Below, piece after piece: positions 17,069 to 25,681 of a DNA stretch of 51,277 nucleotides. A model generated the notes under the pieces. It was given only the letters and a program-made list of their open reading frames with translations, searched no databases and was not told the origin of the DNA. The position numbers were made by a program, and so were the translations under genes. This DNA is from Caldifarciminota bacterium. GTDB lineage: Bacteria > Hydrothermota > Hydrothermia > Hydrothermales > JAJRUZ01. Positions within the stretch are counted from its first letter, which is position 1. The number at the start of each line of letters is the position of its first letter. The stretch is from positions 1 to 51,277 of the forward strand of contig JAJRUZ010000039.1 of the NCBI GenBank assembly GCA_024277525.1. The letters are read 5' to 3'.

Positions 17069-17760
17069 ATGAAAGAATTAATTGTTAAAACAGAAAATTT
17101 ACATAAGGTTTATATAACAGGAAAAGGTGTTGAAACTCATGCATTGAGAGGTGTTAATATTGAAATTGAAAAAGGAGAATTTATATGTGTTGAAGGTCCT
17201 TCGGGTTCAGGAAAAACTACTCTTTTGAATTTAATAGGAGGTCTTGATTACCCGACTGATGGCAAGATTTTTGTTATGGGCAAAGAAATAAGTTCAATGA
17301 ATCAAAATGAACTTGCAGAATTCAGGTTAAAAAACCTCGGTTTTATCTTTCAGGAATACAATTTAATTCAGGTGTTATCAGCCCTTGAAAATGTTGAATT
17401 TCCTTTAATATTGCAGGGTGTGCCTGAAAAAACCGCAAGGGAAAAAGCTATGGAGATCTTATCTGCGGTGGGTTTAAAAGACAAGGCAAACAAAATGCCG
17501 ACAGAGTTATCAGGAGGTGAACAGCAGAGAGTTGCTGTTGCAAGGGCCCTTGTCTCAGACCCGAAACTTGTGCTTGCAGATGAACCGACAGCAAACCTTG
17601 ATTCAAAAAACGCCCTTAATTTAATTGACTGATGAGGAAATTAAACGAAGAAAAAAAAGTTACATTTATATTTTCAAGCCATGATAAAAAAGTAATAGAT
17701 TCAGCAAGGAGAGTTATAAGATTGAGGGATGGGATGGTGGTGGAGGAGGATAATGCATAG
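17069..17760 (+). pseudogene. LolD/MacB-type ABC transporter ATPase broken by a frameshift
   Basis: The first frame (17069-17632, 187 residues) has Walker A GPSGSGKTT, Q-loop FQEYNLI, signature LSGGEQQRVAVARAL and Walker B LVLADEPTANLD, then stops with TGA. The rest lies in the next frame from ATG 17632: MRKLNEEKKVTFIFSSHDKKV includes the H-loop and ends at TAG 17758-17760. One missing base at 17627-17629 would give NLIDLMRKLNEEKK, the normal family sequence. As read, the protein lacks the switch histidine and should be inactive. It is the natural partner for the permeases at 5610 and 7041, 9 kb away, although nothing links them directly. A sequencing indel is equally possible. Confidence 0.8.
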
Positions 17761-17764
17761 TTGC

Positions 17765-17863
17765 TTATCTTATAAATTTCAGATTTAATTTCTTTAACTT
17801 GGGTTTAATCTTCTGCCATTTTCTATCAGCTGATGCATCCAACACACAAACTCTTTCAGCCAT
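17765..17863 (-). pseudogene. Internally deleted VapC-type PIN toxin remnant
   Basis: An ATG at 17863 overlaps the AbrB antitoxin stop by 8 bases, the usual coupling of antitoxin and toxin. The 32-residue product begins MAERVCVLDASA, the PIN start with its first acidic residue, and then jumps to ADRKWQKIKPKLKKLNLKF, which resembles the C-terminal ADxKW...VKFL strand of PIN toxins. About 100 residues seem to be missing between them. The nuclease would be dead. Confidence 0.6.
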
Positions 17864-18134
17864 CTTTATATTCTTTTTCAGCTTCCTTTCTTCTTTCTTC
17901 CAAAAGCTCCTCTGCTAAGCTCCCTTTTACTTTCTCAAATTTTTTCCATATTTTCTCTTCCAGCTCATTTAAAGAGACAAATTGAAGAAAAATTTTATTT
18001 CTTTCAACTTTTATTTTTACTGTGTCTCCCTTTTTTAATCCAAGTTTTTTCCGCAATTCAGAGGGAATGACTATCCTTCCCTCCCTTCCTATCCTTACCG
18101 TATATTCATTTTTATCAACTTTTAATATTGCCAT
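17856..18134 (-). CDS. AbrB/SpoVT-type antitoxin
   Basis: 92 residues. Residues 10-50 form the swapped-hairpin AbrB DNA-binding domain (YTVRIGREGRIVIPSELRKKLGLKKGDTVKI). The C-terminal tail (ELEEKIWKKFEKVKGSLAEELLEERRKEAEKEY) is helical, as in VapB antitoxins that wrap a PIN toxin. The partner gene overlapping its end is an internally deleted remnant, so the antitoxin is now orphaned. It probably represses its own promoter. Confidence 0.85.
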   Translation of the reverse strand: MAILKVDKNEYTVRIGREGRIVIPSELRKKLGLKKGDTVKIKVERNKIFLQFVSLNELEEKIWKKFEKVKGSLAEELLEERRKEAEKEYKDG

Positions 18135-18139
18135 ATTAA

Positions 18140-18168
18140 ATAATATGACAGATTTATTTAAATATCAA
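18140..18168 (-). promoter_or_regulatory. Promoter of the AbrB-type antitoxin
   Basis: On the minus strand TTGATA (18163-18168), 17-base spacer, TATTAT (18140-18145), then 5 bases to the ATG. Leaderless layout. Confidence 0.5.
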
Positions 18169-18296
18169 GAAATACTTAATTATTCCCCCTGTTTAAAAGA
18201 TCATATATAAACTTTTCTATTTTATCAATCAACTTAATTCTCATAAGAAGCTGGTTAAAATCGTTTCGGGAGCCATATTTCCTTTCATATGAAGGG

Positions 18297-18510
18297 TCCC
18301 CTTAAATTGGACAAAATTAAGATTATGGTTATAAAATAAAAAGGGAGGAAAAAATGGGAAGAAAATATAAAAATAGACTGAATAAACTCCTTTCAAAATA
18401 CACCCTGTTCTATAACTCAAAAAGATCTCATTCAAGCCTAAACTTTAAAACTCTAATGAGGAATATTTTTAATAAAAATACTAACTTTAAACCTGTCCAA
18501 AAATAGGAGG
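18297..18510 (+). mobile_element. MITE-like, internally deleted IS3/IS481-type element, copy 1
   Basis: The left end contains TTAAATTGGACA and the right end TGTCCAAAAATAGGAG; TTGGACA/TGTCCAA are inverted. Between them lies only a 50-codon frame. A second element at about 38372 shares the stretch from AAAGGGAGG through the transposase tail, including the same junction, so both derive from one deleted parent. Confidence 0.6.
18354..18506 (+). pseudogene. Transposase remnant (integrase C-terminus fused to a short start)
   Basis: ATG after AGGGAGGAAAAA opens a 50-codon frame. MGRK looks like the start of an IS3-type orfA, joined in frame to the end of an rve integrase domain: LNKLLSKYTLFYNSKRSHSS is the YNxxRPHSSL motif. 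The DDE catalytic residues are gone, so it cannot transpose by itself. Confidence 0.65.
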
Positions 18511-18564
18511 TATATCAAGTAAAACTTATCGCCTAAATATATCCTCTTTTAAGACAAAAAGTAT

Positions 18565-19500
18565 TCAGAAATATTCTTTGAAAGCAAATACACTGAAAAT
18601 TCCTCCGGTGTGCAAAAATAAAGAATTATTAAAATTCTTTTTTTCTTTTAAAAAACCATGAAAGGCTTTCCCGGTGTATACAGGATCCAAAATTATCCCC
18701 TTTTTTGATAATTTTTTTATTAACTCTATTTCTTCATTATAAGGAATTGCATATCCCTCTCCGATATAATTTTCATAAAGTATAAACTCCGTACTGTCAA
18801 ATTTTACAGGTAAATTGTATTTTTCTATTGTCCTTTCCAAAATATTCTTAATCTTTTTTGTAAAATATTCTTTATTTCTTGTAACAAGTATACCACAAAT
18901 TTTTAAATTCAACCCAAGAAGTTTTGCTCCTAAGAAAAGTCCTGCATAAGTGCCTCCTGAACCGACTGCACAAAAAATGGAATCAATTTTCTTTTCAATG
19001 ATGAAATTTTCCATTTCAAACAAGGCATCAACATATCCCCACAGACCGATCTCATCAGAGCCACCTTCAGGAATCACAATAACCCTCTCACCCCTCTTTT
19101 CACAATAATTTTTGTATTCTTCCATAATTGTGTCAATTTTTTTATATTGCTCACTGTTTACAAAATGAATTTCCGCATCAAAAAGATAATTAAGAAAAAG
19201 GTTTCCATCATAAGGTTTTTCGGACTCTCCGCGAAGAAAAAGCACGGGTTTAAATCCTAATTTTCTTGAAAGATAAGCAGTTGCCCTTGCATGATTGGAC
19301 TGAATTCCCCCGCATGTTACCACTTTCTCACATTTTTCTTCTTTTGCTTTAAAGAAAAAATATTCCAATTTTCTTATCTTATTCCCTGATGCAAGGAGCT
19401 CGGTTAAATCGTCCCTTTTTATAAATATTTTTTCTCCTTCAAGGTCGAATTCCTCAACAGGAGTAGGTGTTAATGCGAGATTAATTTTTTGCGGTCTCAT
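18565..19500 (-). CDS. PLP-dependent D-cysteine desulfhydrase / ACC deaminase family enzyme
   Basis: 311 residues of fold-type II PLP enzyme. TPTPVEEF near the start, KRDDLTELLASGNKIRKLEY with the PLP-binding Lys in GNK, TCGGIQSNHARATA for the phosphate and carboxylate site, and GSGGTYAGL for the PLP phosphate are all present. Family members deaminate D-cysteine to pyruvate, sulfide and ammonia, or ACC to 2-oxobutanoate; the sequence alone does not decide. It stands alone, divergent from the V-ATPase A gene. Confidence 0.88.
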   Translation of the reverse strand: MRPQKINLALTPTPVEEFDLEGEKIFIKRDDLTELLASGNKIRKLEYFFFKAKEEKCEKVVTCGGIQSNHARATAYLSRKLGFKPVLFLRGESEKPYDGNLFLNYLFDAEIHFVNSEQYKKIDTIMEEYKNYCEKRGERVIVIPEGGSDEIGLWGYVDALFEMENFIIEKKIDSIFCAVGSGGTYAGLFLGAKLLGLNLKICGILVTRNKEYFTKKIKNILERTIEKYNLPVKFDSTEFILYENYIGEGYAIPYNEEIELIKKLSKKGIILDPVYTGKAFHGFLKEKKNFNNSLFLHTGGIFSVFAFKEYF

Positions 19501-19559
19501 GTTATTGATTTTTTATATTAAATGAACTTAAAATTAAGTTTCAAAAAGGAGGAAAAAAT

Positions 19560-21320
19560 ATGGAAAAACCTATAATTTCACGAATTTCCGGTGCTCTGGT
19601 GGTTGCCAAAAATATGAGAGGTGCACGAATGAATGAAATTGTTCGCGTAGGAAAAGAGGGACTTGTGGGCGAAGTAATTAGATTACAGGGAGACCTTGCT
19701 TACATACAAGTATATGAAGATACATCCGGTCTATTTGTGGGTGAGCCAATTGAAAGAACAGGAGAATCCTTAACTGTGGAACTCGGTCCCGGACTTTTAT
19801 ACACTGCTTTTGATGGTGTTCAGAGACCTTTGCAAGTTTTAAGAGATAAAGCAGGAGATTTTATCACACGGGGAATTGTTGCAAGTGCACTTCCCAGAGA
19901 AAAGAAATGGGACTTTGAACCGGTCTTAAAGAAAGGGGATATTGTAGAACCCGGAGCAATAATAGGTGAGGTTCAGGAGACAAAAAGTATAAGACATAAA
20001 ATTCTTGCTCCCCCGAATATAAAACCATCTAAAATTAAAGAAATTAAAAAGGGAACATTTACGGTTGAAGATACCATCTGTATTCTTGAAGACGGAACCG
20101 AACTTAAACTTTATCATAAATGGCCTGTAAGGGTTCCGAGGCCTTTTAAAAAGAGATTGGGACCCGAGAAGCCACTCATAACAGGACAGAGAGTGCTTGA
20201 TTTCTTCTTTCCCATTGCCTTGGGCGGAAACGCTGCTATTCCCGGAGGTTTCGGGACAGGTAAAACGGTTACAGAACAAACACTTGCGAAGTGTTCACTT
20301 GTGGACATTGTAATTTATATAGGTTGCGGAGAAAGAGGAAATGAAATGACAGAAGTCCTTGTTGAGTTTCCCCATCTGGATGACCCTTTTCATGAAGGTG
20401 CTCCTTTGATGGATAGGACGATTCTTGTTGTTAATACATCAAATATGCCCGTGGCAGCAAGGGAGGCATCAATTTATGTCGGAATTACACTTGCTGAATA
20501 TTACAGGGATATGGGATATAATGTTTTGCTCCTTGCGGATTCAACATCAAGGTGGGCTGAAGCATTAAGGGAAATCTCTTCAAGATTGGAAGAAATGCCC
20601 GGAGAAGAAGGTTATCCTCCTTATCTTGCTGCAAAACTTGCAGCATTCTACGAAAGAACAGGAAGGGTAATTCCCCTTGCCGGAGAAAAATACGAAGGTT
20701 CTGTTACAGCAGTGGGTGCTGTTTCACCGCCCGGAGGTGATTTCTCCGAGCCGGTGACCCAAAGCACATTAAGGGTTGTAGGAGCTTTGTGGGCATTGGA
20801 TACAGCACTTGCTTACAGAAGACATTATCCTGCAATAAACTGGCTGAGGTCCTATACCCTCTATTTTGAATTGATGGAAAAATGGTTTAAAGAGAATGTT
20901 GCAGAGGATTATCCCGAGTTGAGAAGAAAAGCAAGAGAAATCTTACAGAAAAATGCGGAATTAGAAGAAATTGTCCAGCTCGTAGGACCTGATGCACTTG
21001 ATGACCATGAGAGATTACTCCTTGAGGTGGGTAGATTGATAAGGGATGGATTTCTGCAACAGAGTGCATTCGACCCTGTTGATTATTCCTGTCCTATCGA
21101 AAAACAATATGAAATGATGAAGGTTATTATAAAATACCTGGATATGGGAGAAAAAGCACTCAAAAACGAGATTGAAATTGAAAATATAATTAAACCCGAA
21201 CTCATTGATAGAATTATACGATTGAAGGAAAAACCTCTGGATGAATTCAGAAAGGAAAAGGAGGAGGTTGAAAAAGAAATTGAGAAAATATTAAAACCTG
21301 CTGAAGAACCGGTAGGCTGA
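19560..21320 (+). CDS. atpA: V/A-type ATP synthase catalytic subunit A
   Basis: 586 residues, the usual length. N-terminal barrel, then the non-homologous insert (about 115-190) that marks A subunits, Walker [10 protein letters not shown], Walker [21 protein letters not shown], and the C-terminal helical domain. A GGAGG site lies before the ATG. The protein hydrolyses or makes ATP in the V1 head with subunit B. No other subunit (B, D, E, F, C, I, K) is beside it: upstream is a divergent enzyme and downstream the ribosomal alpha operon with its own promoter. V-ATPase genes normally form one operon, so this isolation is unusual. Confidence 0.95.
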   Translation: MEKPIISRISGALVVAKNMRGARMNEIVRVGKEGLVGEVIRLQGDLAYIQVYEDTSGLFVGEPIERTGESLTVELGPGLLYTAFDGVQRPLQVLRDKAGDFITRGIVASALPREKKWDFEPVLKKGDIVEPGAIIGEVQETKSIRHKILAPPNIKPSKIKEIKKGTFTVEDTICILEDGTELKLYHKWPVRVPRPFKKRLGPEKPLITGQRVLDFFFPIALGGNAAIPGGFGTGKTVTEQTLAKCSLVDIVIYIGCGERGNEMTEVLVEFPHLDDPFHEGAPLMDRTILVVNTSNMPVAAREASIYVGITLAEYYRDMGYNVLLLADSTSRWAEALREISSRLEEMPGEEGYPPYLAAKLAAFYERTGRVIPLAGEKYEGSVTAVGAVSPPGGDFSEPVTQSTLRVVGALWALDTALAYRRHYPAINWLRSYTLYFELMEKWFKENVAEDYPELRRKAREILQKNAELEEIVQLVGPDALDDHERLLLEVGRLIRDGFLQQSAFDPVDYSCPIEKQYEMMKVIIKYLDMGEKALKNEIEIENIIKPELIDRIIRLKEKPLDEFRKEKEEVEKEIEKILKPAEEPVG

Positions 21321-21330
21321 ATTTATCCAC

Positions 21331-21359
21331 TTGATTTTTTTACTTTATTATAGTATAAT
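21331..21359 (+). promoter_or_regulatory. Promoter of the ribosomal alpha operon
   Basis: TTGATT (21331-21336), 17-base spacer, TATAAT (21354-21359), about 35 bases before rpmJ. It would drive rpmJ to rplQ and possibly the K+ transporter. Confidence 0.6.
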
Positions 21360-21394
21360 TGTATTACCCTTTTATAAAATCTTAAAATAATATT

Positions 21395-21508
21395 ATGAAA
21401 GTGAGAAGCTCGGTTAAAAAAATCTGTGCAAAATGTAAAATAATCCGCCGAAAAGGGCGGGTGCGTGTTATTTGTGAAAATCCTAAACATAAACAAAGGC
21501 AGGGATGA
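21395..21508 (+). CDS. rpmJ: Ribosomal protein bL36
   Basis: 37 residues: [20 protein letters not shown], then [16 protein letters not shown]. The C-x2-C...C...H pattern is the zinc-binding form of L36. It lies 3 bases before rpsM, its standard place at the head of the alpha operon. infA, map and secY, which often precede it, are absent here. Confidence 0.95.
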   Translation: MKVRSSVKKICAKCKIIRRKGRVRVICENPKHKQRQG

Positions 21509-21511
21509 AAT

Positions 21512-21892
21512 ATGGCAAGAATTGCAGGTGTTGATTTACCCAAAAATAAAAGAATTGAAATAGCCTTAACCTATATTTACGGAATAGGACTTTCAACTTC
21601 TAAAAAGATACTCCAAGAGACAGGGGTTAATCCGGATAAAAGAGTTAAAGATTTGACTCCTGATGAAATAAGTAAATTACAGTCTGCTGTTGAAAACAGG
21701 AAGGTTGAGGGTGCTCTTCGTATGGAGATCCAGAGAAATATTAAAAGATTAATTGATATAGGATGTTACAGGGGAATCAGGCATAAGATAGGTTTACCTG
21801 TCAGAGGTCAGAGAACAAGGCACAATGCAAGGACAAGGAAAGGACCGAGAGGGAATATTTTCAGAAAACTCAAAAGAAGGGGTGAAAAATAA
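21512..21892 (+). CDS. rpsM: Ribosomal protein uS13
   Basis: 126 residues: [20 protein letters not shown], the helix-two-turn-helix [11 protein letters not shown], and the C-terminal RNA-binding tail [17 protein letters not shown]13 sits in the 30S head and contacts the P-site tRNA and the 50S subunit. Its stop overlaps the rpsK start (TAATG). Confidence 0.97.
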   Translation: MARIAGVDLPKNKRIEIALTYIYGIGLSTSKKILQETGVNPDKRVKDLTPDEISKLQSAVENRKVEGALRMEIQRNIKRLIDIGCYRGIRHKIGLPVRGQRTRHNARTRKGPRGNIFRKLKRRGEK

Positions 21893-22281
21893 TGGCTAAA
21901 AGAGGACCGAGAAAAAAGAAAAAGGAAAAAAAGATTGTTCCTTTTGCAATCGTATACATTCAATCCACTTTTAACAACACGATAATAACCGTGACTGATG
22001 AAAAGGGAAATACATTATGCTGGGCTTCTTCCGGAAGTGTGGGTTTTAAGGGCACAAGGAAGGGGACCCCTTATGCTGCTTCAAAGGCAGCCGAGGATGT
22101 GGTAAAAAAAGTGAAAGAATTCGGTGTTGAAGAAGTGGAGGTAAGGCTGAAAGGACCGGGACAGGGAAGGGAGGCAGCACTGAGAACCCTGCATGCTCAG
22201 GGTCTTAAAATTGTCGCAATAAGAGATATTACACCCATTCCGCATAACGGATGTAGACCCCCAAAAAGAAGGAGGGTGTAA
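21892..22281 (+). CDS. rpsK: Ribosomal protein uS11
   Basis: 129 residues with the S11 core ([44 protein letters not shown]) and end ([18 protein letters not shown]). It lies in the 30S platform near the 3' end of 16S rRNA. One-base overlap with rpsM and 2-base gap to rpsD. Confidence 0.97.
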   Translation: MAKRGPRKKKKEKKIVPFAIVYIQSTFNNTIITVTDEKGNTLCWASSGSVGFKGTRKGTPYAASKAAEDVVKKVKEFGVEEVEVRLKGPGQGREAALRTLHAQGLKIVAIRDITPIPHNGCRPPKRRRV

Positions 22282-22283
22282 GC

Positions 22284-22913
22284 ATGGCAAGATATACCGG
22301 ACCTAAATGCAGATTATGCAGAAGGGAAGGAATGCAATTGTTTTTAAAATCCGAAAAATGTTTAACAGAAAAGTGCCCCCTTAAAAGAAGACCTTATCCC
22401 CCCGGAATTCACGGTCCCAGAAAAAAACCGCGTCTTTCAATATACGGAATGCAGTTAAGGGAAAAGCAAAAAGCGAAGAGAATTTACGGAGTATTGGAAA
22501 AACAATTCAGAAGATACTTTCACATGGCAAGAAGAATGGCGGGTAATACAGGAGAAAATTTACTTTCCATACTTGAAAGGAGACTGGATAATGTGGTTTA
22601 CAGATTAGGTTTTGCAACATCAAGGGCTCATGCAAGACAGCTTGTTTCTCACGGTCATGTTCTTGTAAACGGTAAAAAGATTGATATACCTTCCTATCTT
22701 GTTAAAGAAGGGGATGAAATAGGCTTAAAAGAAAGAGCAATTGAAAATCCCTTTGTAAAACTATCTTTACAAAAAAGGGATTCAAGAACGATACCGGATT
22801 GGTTATCTTTTGATGAAAGTAAAAAAGTCGGTAAAGTTTTAAGATTACCCGAAAGAAAAGATATAACCTACCCGATTCAGGAAAGCTTGATTGTTGAGCT
22901 TTACTCAAAATAA
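22284..22913 (+). CDS. rpsD: Ribosomal protein uS4, zinc-binding form
   Basis: 209 residues. N-terminal CRLCRRE and later [11 protein letters not shown] give four Cys for zinc, as in thermophile-type S4. The S4 RNA-binding domain follows ([41 protein letters not shown]). S4 starts 30S assembly and in many bacteria represses the alpha operon by binding its leader; the leader here is only about 30 bases, too short for the E. coli-type pseudoknot. Confidence 0.97.
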   Translation: MARYTGPKCRLCRREGMQLFLKSEKCLTEKCPLKRRPYPPGIHGPRKKPRLSIYGMQLREKQKAKRIYGVLEKQFRRYFHMARRMAGNTGENLLSILERRLDNVVYRLGFATSRAHARQLVSHGHVLVNGKKIDIPSYLVKEGDEIGLKERAIENPFVKLSLQKRDSRTIPDWLSFDESKKVGKVLRLPERKDITYPIQESLIVELYSK

Positions 22914-22955
22914 TTGGAAGGTTCCATTCCTTCTTGAATTAAATTAAAAAATAAA

Positions 22956-23957
22956 ATGTATAGAGTAAATTTAACCTTACCCGAAGGAATTAAAATTTTA
23001 CAAAAAACCGAAAACAAGGGGCTTTTTGAATTGTCCCCTCTTGAAAGAGGTTACGGAGTTACACTCGGTAACTCTTTAAGAAGAGTTTTGCTGTCAAGTA
23101 TAAAAGGTGCCAGCATCTTTGCGGTCCATATTGACGGTGTATCCCACGAGTTTTCCACCATTGAAGGAGTGAAGGAAGATGTTCCTCATATTGTTTTAAA
23201 TTTGAAAAAAATAAGAATAAAATTTGAAGGGGATGTTCCTTATAAATCAATGGTTTTATCCAAGCAAGGAAAGGGAGAAGTTAAAGCTTCTGATTTCCGA
23301 ACCCCACCGGAAATTAAAATTTTAACCCCTGAACAAAAAATCGCGGAATTAACAAGTGATAAATCAAGAATAGCAATAGAGGCGTTTGTAACAAGAGGGA
23401 GAGGTTATTTGACTGTAGAGGAGATGAAGTATGTGATGAAATCGGATAAAACATTTGCTCCTATTTTACCTCATGATGCCTTTTTGGTTGATGCCGACTT
23501 TTCTCCTGTAAGATTTGTGAATTTCTGGATAGAGAATATGAGAGTCGAATACAGGACGGATTTCGAGAAGCTCTTTATTGAAATTGAAACCGATGGCTCT
23601 ATTTCTCCTTATGATGCATTAATTGAGGCGCAGGAAATTCTGCTTGACCACTTCTCAAAAATAAGAACAATTTATACACCCGAAATTGCCGAAAAAACTG
23701 TTAAAAAAGAAGTAATTACGGAGGAGGCTTTGGAGAAGCTTGATGAAGATATATCTTACTTAGAGCTCTCCAAGAGAGTAAGGGAGGCACTTGAGGAAAG
23801 CGGTATAAAAAAAGTAAGTGACCTGGTATCCCTTAAAAAAGAAGAACTTCTTAAAATAAAAAATCTCGGAAAAAAATCCCTTGAGGAAATTGAAAATAAG
23901 CTACAAAAAGCAGGTTTATCTCTGGGCATGGAAATAAAAGAATTGTCAAAAAAATAG
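22956..23957 (+). CDS. rpoA: RNA polymerase alpha subunit
   Basis: 333 residues. N-terminal assembly domain (LSPLERGYGVTLGNSLRRVLLSSIKGASI) and C-terminal DNA- and activator-binding domain (about 250-325, two helix-hairpin-helix parts with LKIKNLGKKSLEEIENKL). The preceding 40 bases lack a clear Shine-Dalgarno sequence. It stands in the standard place between rpsD and rplQ. Confidence 0.97.
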   Translation: MYRVNLTLPEGIKILQKTENKGLFELSPLERGYGVTLGNSLRRVLLSSIKGASIFAVHIDGVSHEFSTIEGVKEDVPHIVLNLKKIRIKFEGDVPYKSMVLSKQGKGEVKASDFRTPPEIKILTPEQKIAELTSDKSRIAIEAFVTRGRGYLTVEEMKYVMKSDKTFAPILPHDAFLVDADFSPVRFVNFWIENMRVEYRTDFEKLFIEIETDGSISPYDALIEAQEILLDHFSKIRTIYTPEIAEKTVKKEVITEEALEKLDEDISYLELSKRVREALEESGIKKVSDLVSLKKEELLKIKNLGKKSLEEIENKLQKAGLSLGMEIKELSKK

Positions 23958-23969
23958 GAGGATTTTGAA

Positions 23970-24320
23970 ATGAGGCACTTAAAAAAAGGGAAAAAACTCG
24001 GTAGAACTGCTTCCCACAGAAAGGCTCTTTTGAGAAATCAGGCAATAAGCATGTTCTTGAACGGAAGAATAAAAAGCACGGTCCCGAAATTGAAGGAAAC
24101 AAGGAAACTTGTTGAAAAACTCATAAATATTGCAAAAACGGACAATCAATCAACAAGAAGGCTTGTTTTTTCTTATTTAAATCATAAGGAGGCATCACAA
24201 AAGGTATTTGAAATAGCAAAGAATTTTAAAGATAGAAACGGCGGTTTTACCAGATTGATAAGATTGGGTTTCAGGAAAGGAGACGGGGCTGAGGAAGGTG
24301 TCTTAGAGTTCGTTGAATAG
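23970..24320 (+). CDS. rplQ: Ribosomal protein bL17
   Basis: 116 residues: MRHLKKGKKLGRTASHRKAL, then the family end with RLGFRKGDGAEEGVLEFVE. AGGAGG lies 6 bases before the ATG. It ends the alpha operon; the K+ transporter overlaps its last codons by 8 bases, so that gene is probably read from the same mRNA. Confidence 0.97.
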   Translation: MRHLKKGKKLGRTASHRKALLRNQAISMFLNGRIKSTVPKLKETRKLVEKLINIAKTDNQSTRRLVFSYLNHKEASQKVFEIAKNFKDRNGGFTRLIRLGFRKGDGAEEGVLEFVE

Positions 24321-25635
24321 ACCCCAGTTTTTAATTTTATTCGGATATTTTTTTATATCTTTTTTATTCTCCCTTCTTTTGCTTTTACCCTTTACTCATA
24401 AAGGGAATTTGAGTTTTATTGATGCACTTTTTACATCCACATCTGCTTTATGTGTTACGGGTCTCATTGTAAAAGATACAGGAGTTTTCTGGACACCATG
24501 GGGAAAACTTTTAATCCTTTTTTTAATACAAATAGGTGGTTTGGGTTACATGACCTTAATTTCCTATTTTTTCCTTGTTTTAAAAGGAGGGGTTCCTATT
24601 TCAATGAGGGTCATGACAAAAAGAACACAGAGTTTTTTAAAAGGCATTCCTGTAAAGAATTTGATATTGAAAATTTTAATTTATACTTTCTTTATTGAAC
24701 TGTTCGGTTTCACTTTCTTATTTCTTTTTACAAACGGCACTTTAAAAGATAAACTTTTCCATTCTCTATTCCAAAGCATTTCTGCTTTTTGTAATGCAGG
24801 TTTTTCTTCTTATTCCCGAAATTTAGAAGTTTATAAAAATTCCCCTTTTTACTTACTCACAATATCCTTTTTATTCATAATCGGGGGTTTAGGTTTTTTT
24901 GTTTTGGATGACTTATACAATTTTTTTGTAAAAAAAAGAAAAATCTCATACCATTCAAAGGTTGTTTTAAAAACCACAACATTCCTTATCTTTTTTTTCG
25001 GCTCCATTTTTTTTCTGATTGAATGGAAAAATTCCTTAAAAAACTTAAATTTTTCCCTTAAAGTTGTTCATTCCTTTTTTCATGTCACAACTCCGAGAAC
25101 CGCGGGTTTTAATTCCTTAAATGTTTCAAATTTTCTATTACCTACAATTTTCATACTCATTTTCCTCATGATAATAGGGGGTTCGCCGGGCGGTACTGCA
25201 GGAGGCATAAAGACAACAAACTTTGCGGTATGGGCTGCTTTTTTAAGAAGCATATTAAAAGGAGAAGAGGAAGTACATCTTGCCAAAAGAAGAATTGACC
25301 CTTCCTTCTTGATTCAGTCAGCGATGATAATAACACTTTACATCTTTTTAACAGGCATATCCGTATTTCTTATACTCATTTATGAAGGTAATAAATTTTC
25401 TTTTGTCGAGGTTCTTTTTGAGGTAATATCTGCCTTTTCAACGGTCGGACTCTCTTTCGGTTCAAAAATTCATCCGAATGTGAGTTTATCTGCCGATTTT
25501 TCCCTTTTTTCAAAATGCATTGTAATTTTACTCATGATAATAGGAAGAATCGGAGTATTTACGGTTTGGAGTATTCTTGTTGTAAGAAAAAAGACTTTAA
25601 GAAAATATCCGAGAGGAGAATTTATGCTTGTATGA
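24313..25635 (+). CDS. TrkH/KtrB-type potassium uptake channel subunit
   Basis: 440 residues, a fourfold M1-P-M2 membrane protein. The four selectivity-filter glycines lie in TSALCVTGL, SAFCNAGFSSY, TPRTAGFNS and SAFSTVGLS. The intracellular-loop region GGSPGGTAGGIKTTNF between repeats is typical of KtrB. It uses a TTG start overlapping rplQ. A regulatory TrkA/KtrA protein with RCK domains is expected as partner but is not in the window. Coupling a K+ channel to the ribosomal operon is uncommon but the overlap is clear. Confidence 0.93.
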   Translation: MNRPQFLILFGYFFISFLFSLLLLLPFTHKGNLSFIDALFTSTSALCVTGLIVKDTGVFWTPWGKLLILFLIQIGGLGYMTLISYFFLVLKGGVPISMRVMTKRTQSFLKGIPVKNLILKILIYTFFIELFGFTFLFLFTNGTLKDKLFHSLFQSISAFCNAGFSSYSRNLEVYKNSPFYLLTISFLFIIGGLGFFVLDDLYNFFVKKRKISYHSKVVLKTTTFLIFFFGSIFFLIEWKNSLKNLNFSLKVVHSFFHVTTPRTAGFNSLNVSNFLLPTIFILIFLMIIGGSPGGTAGGIKTTNFAVWAAFLRSILKGEEEVHLAKRRIDPSFLIQSAMIITLYIFLTGISVFLILIYEGNKFSFVEVLFEVISAFSTVGLSFGSKIHPNVSLSADFSLFSKCIVILLMIIGRIGVFTVWSILVVRKKTLRKYPRGEFMLV

Positions 25636-25681
25636 AATATTTTATAATTAAAAATGAAGTATCTTAAAATAGTTTGATTAA

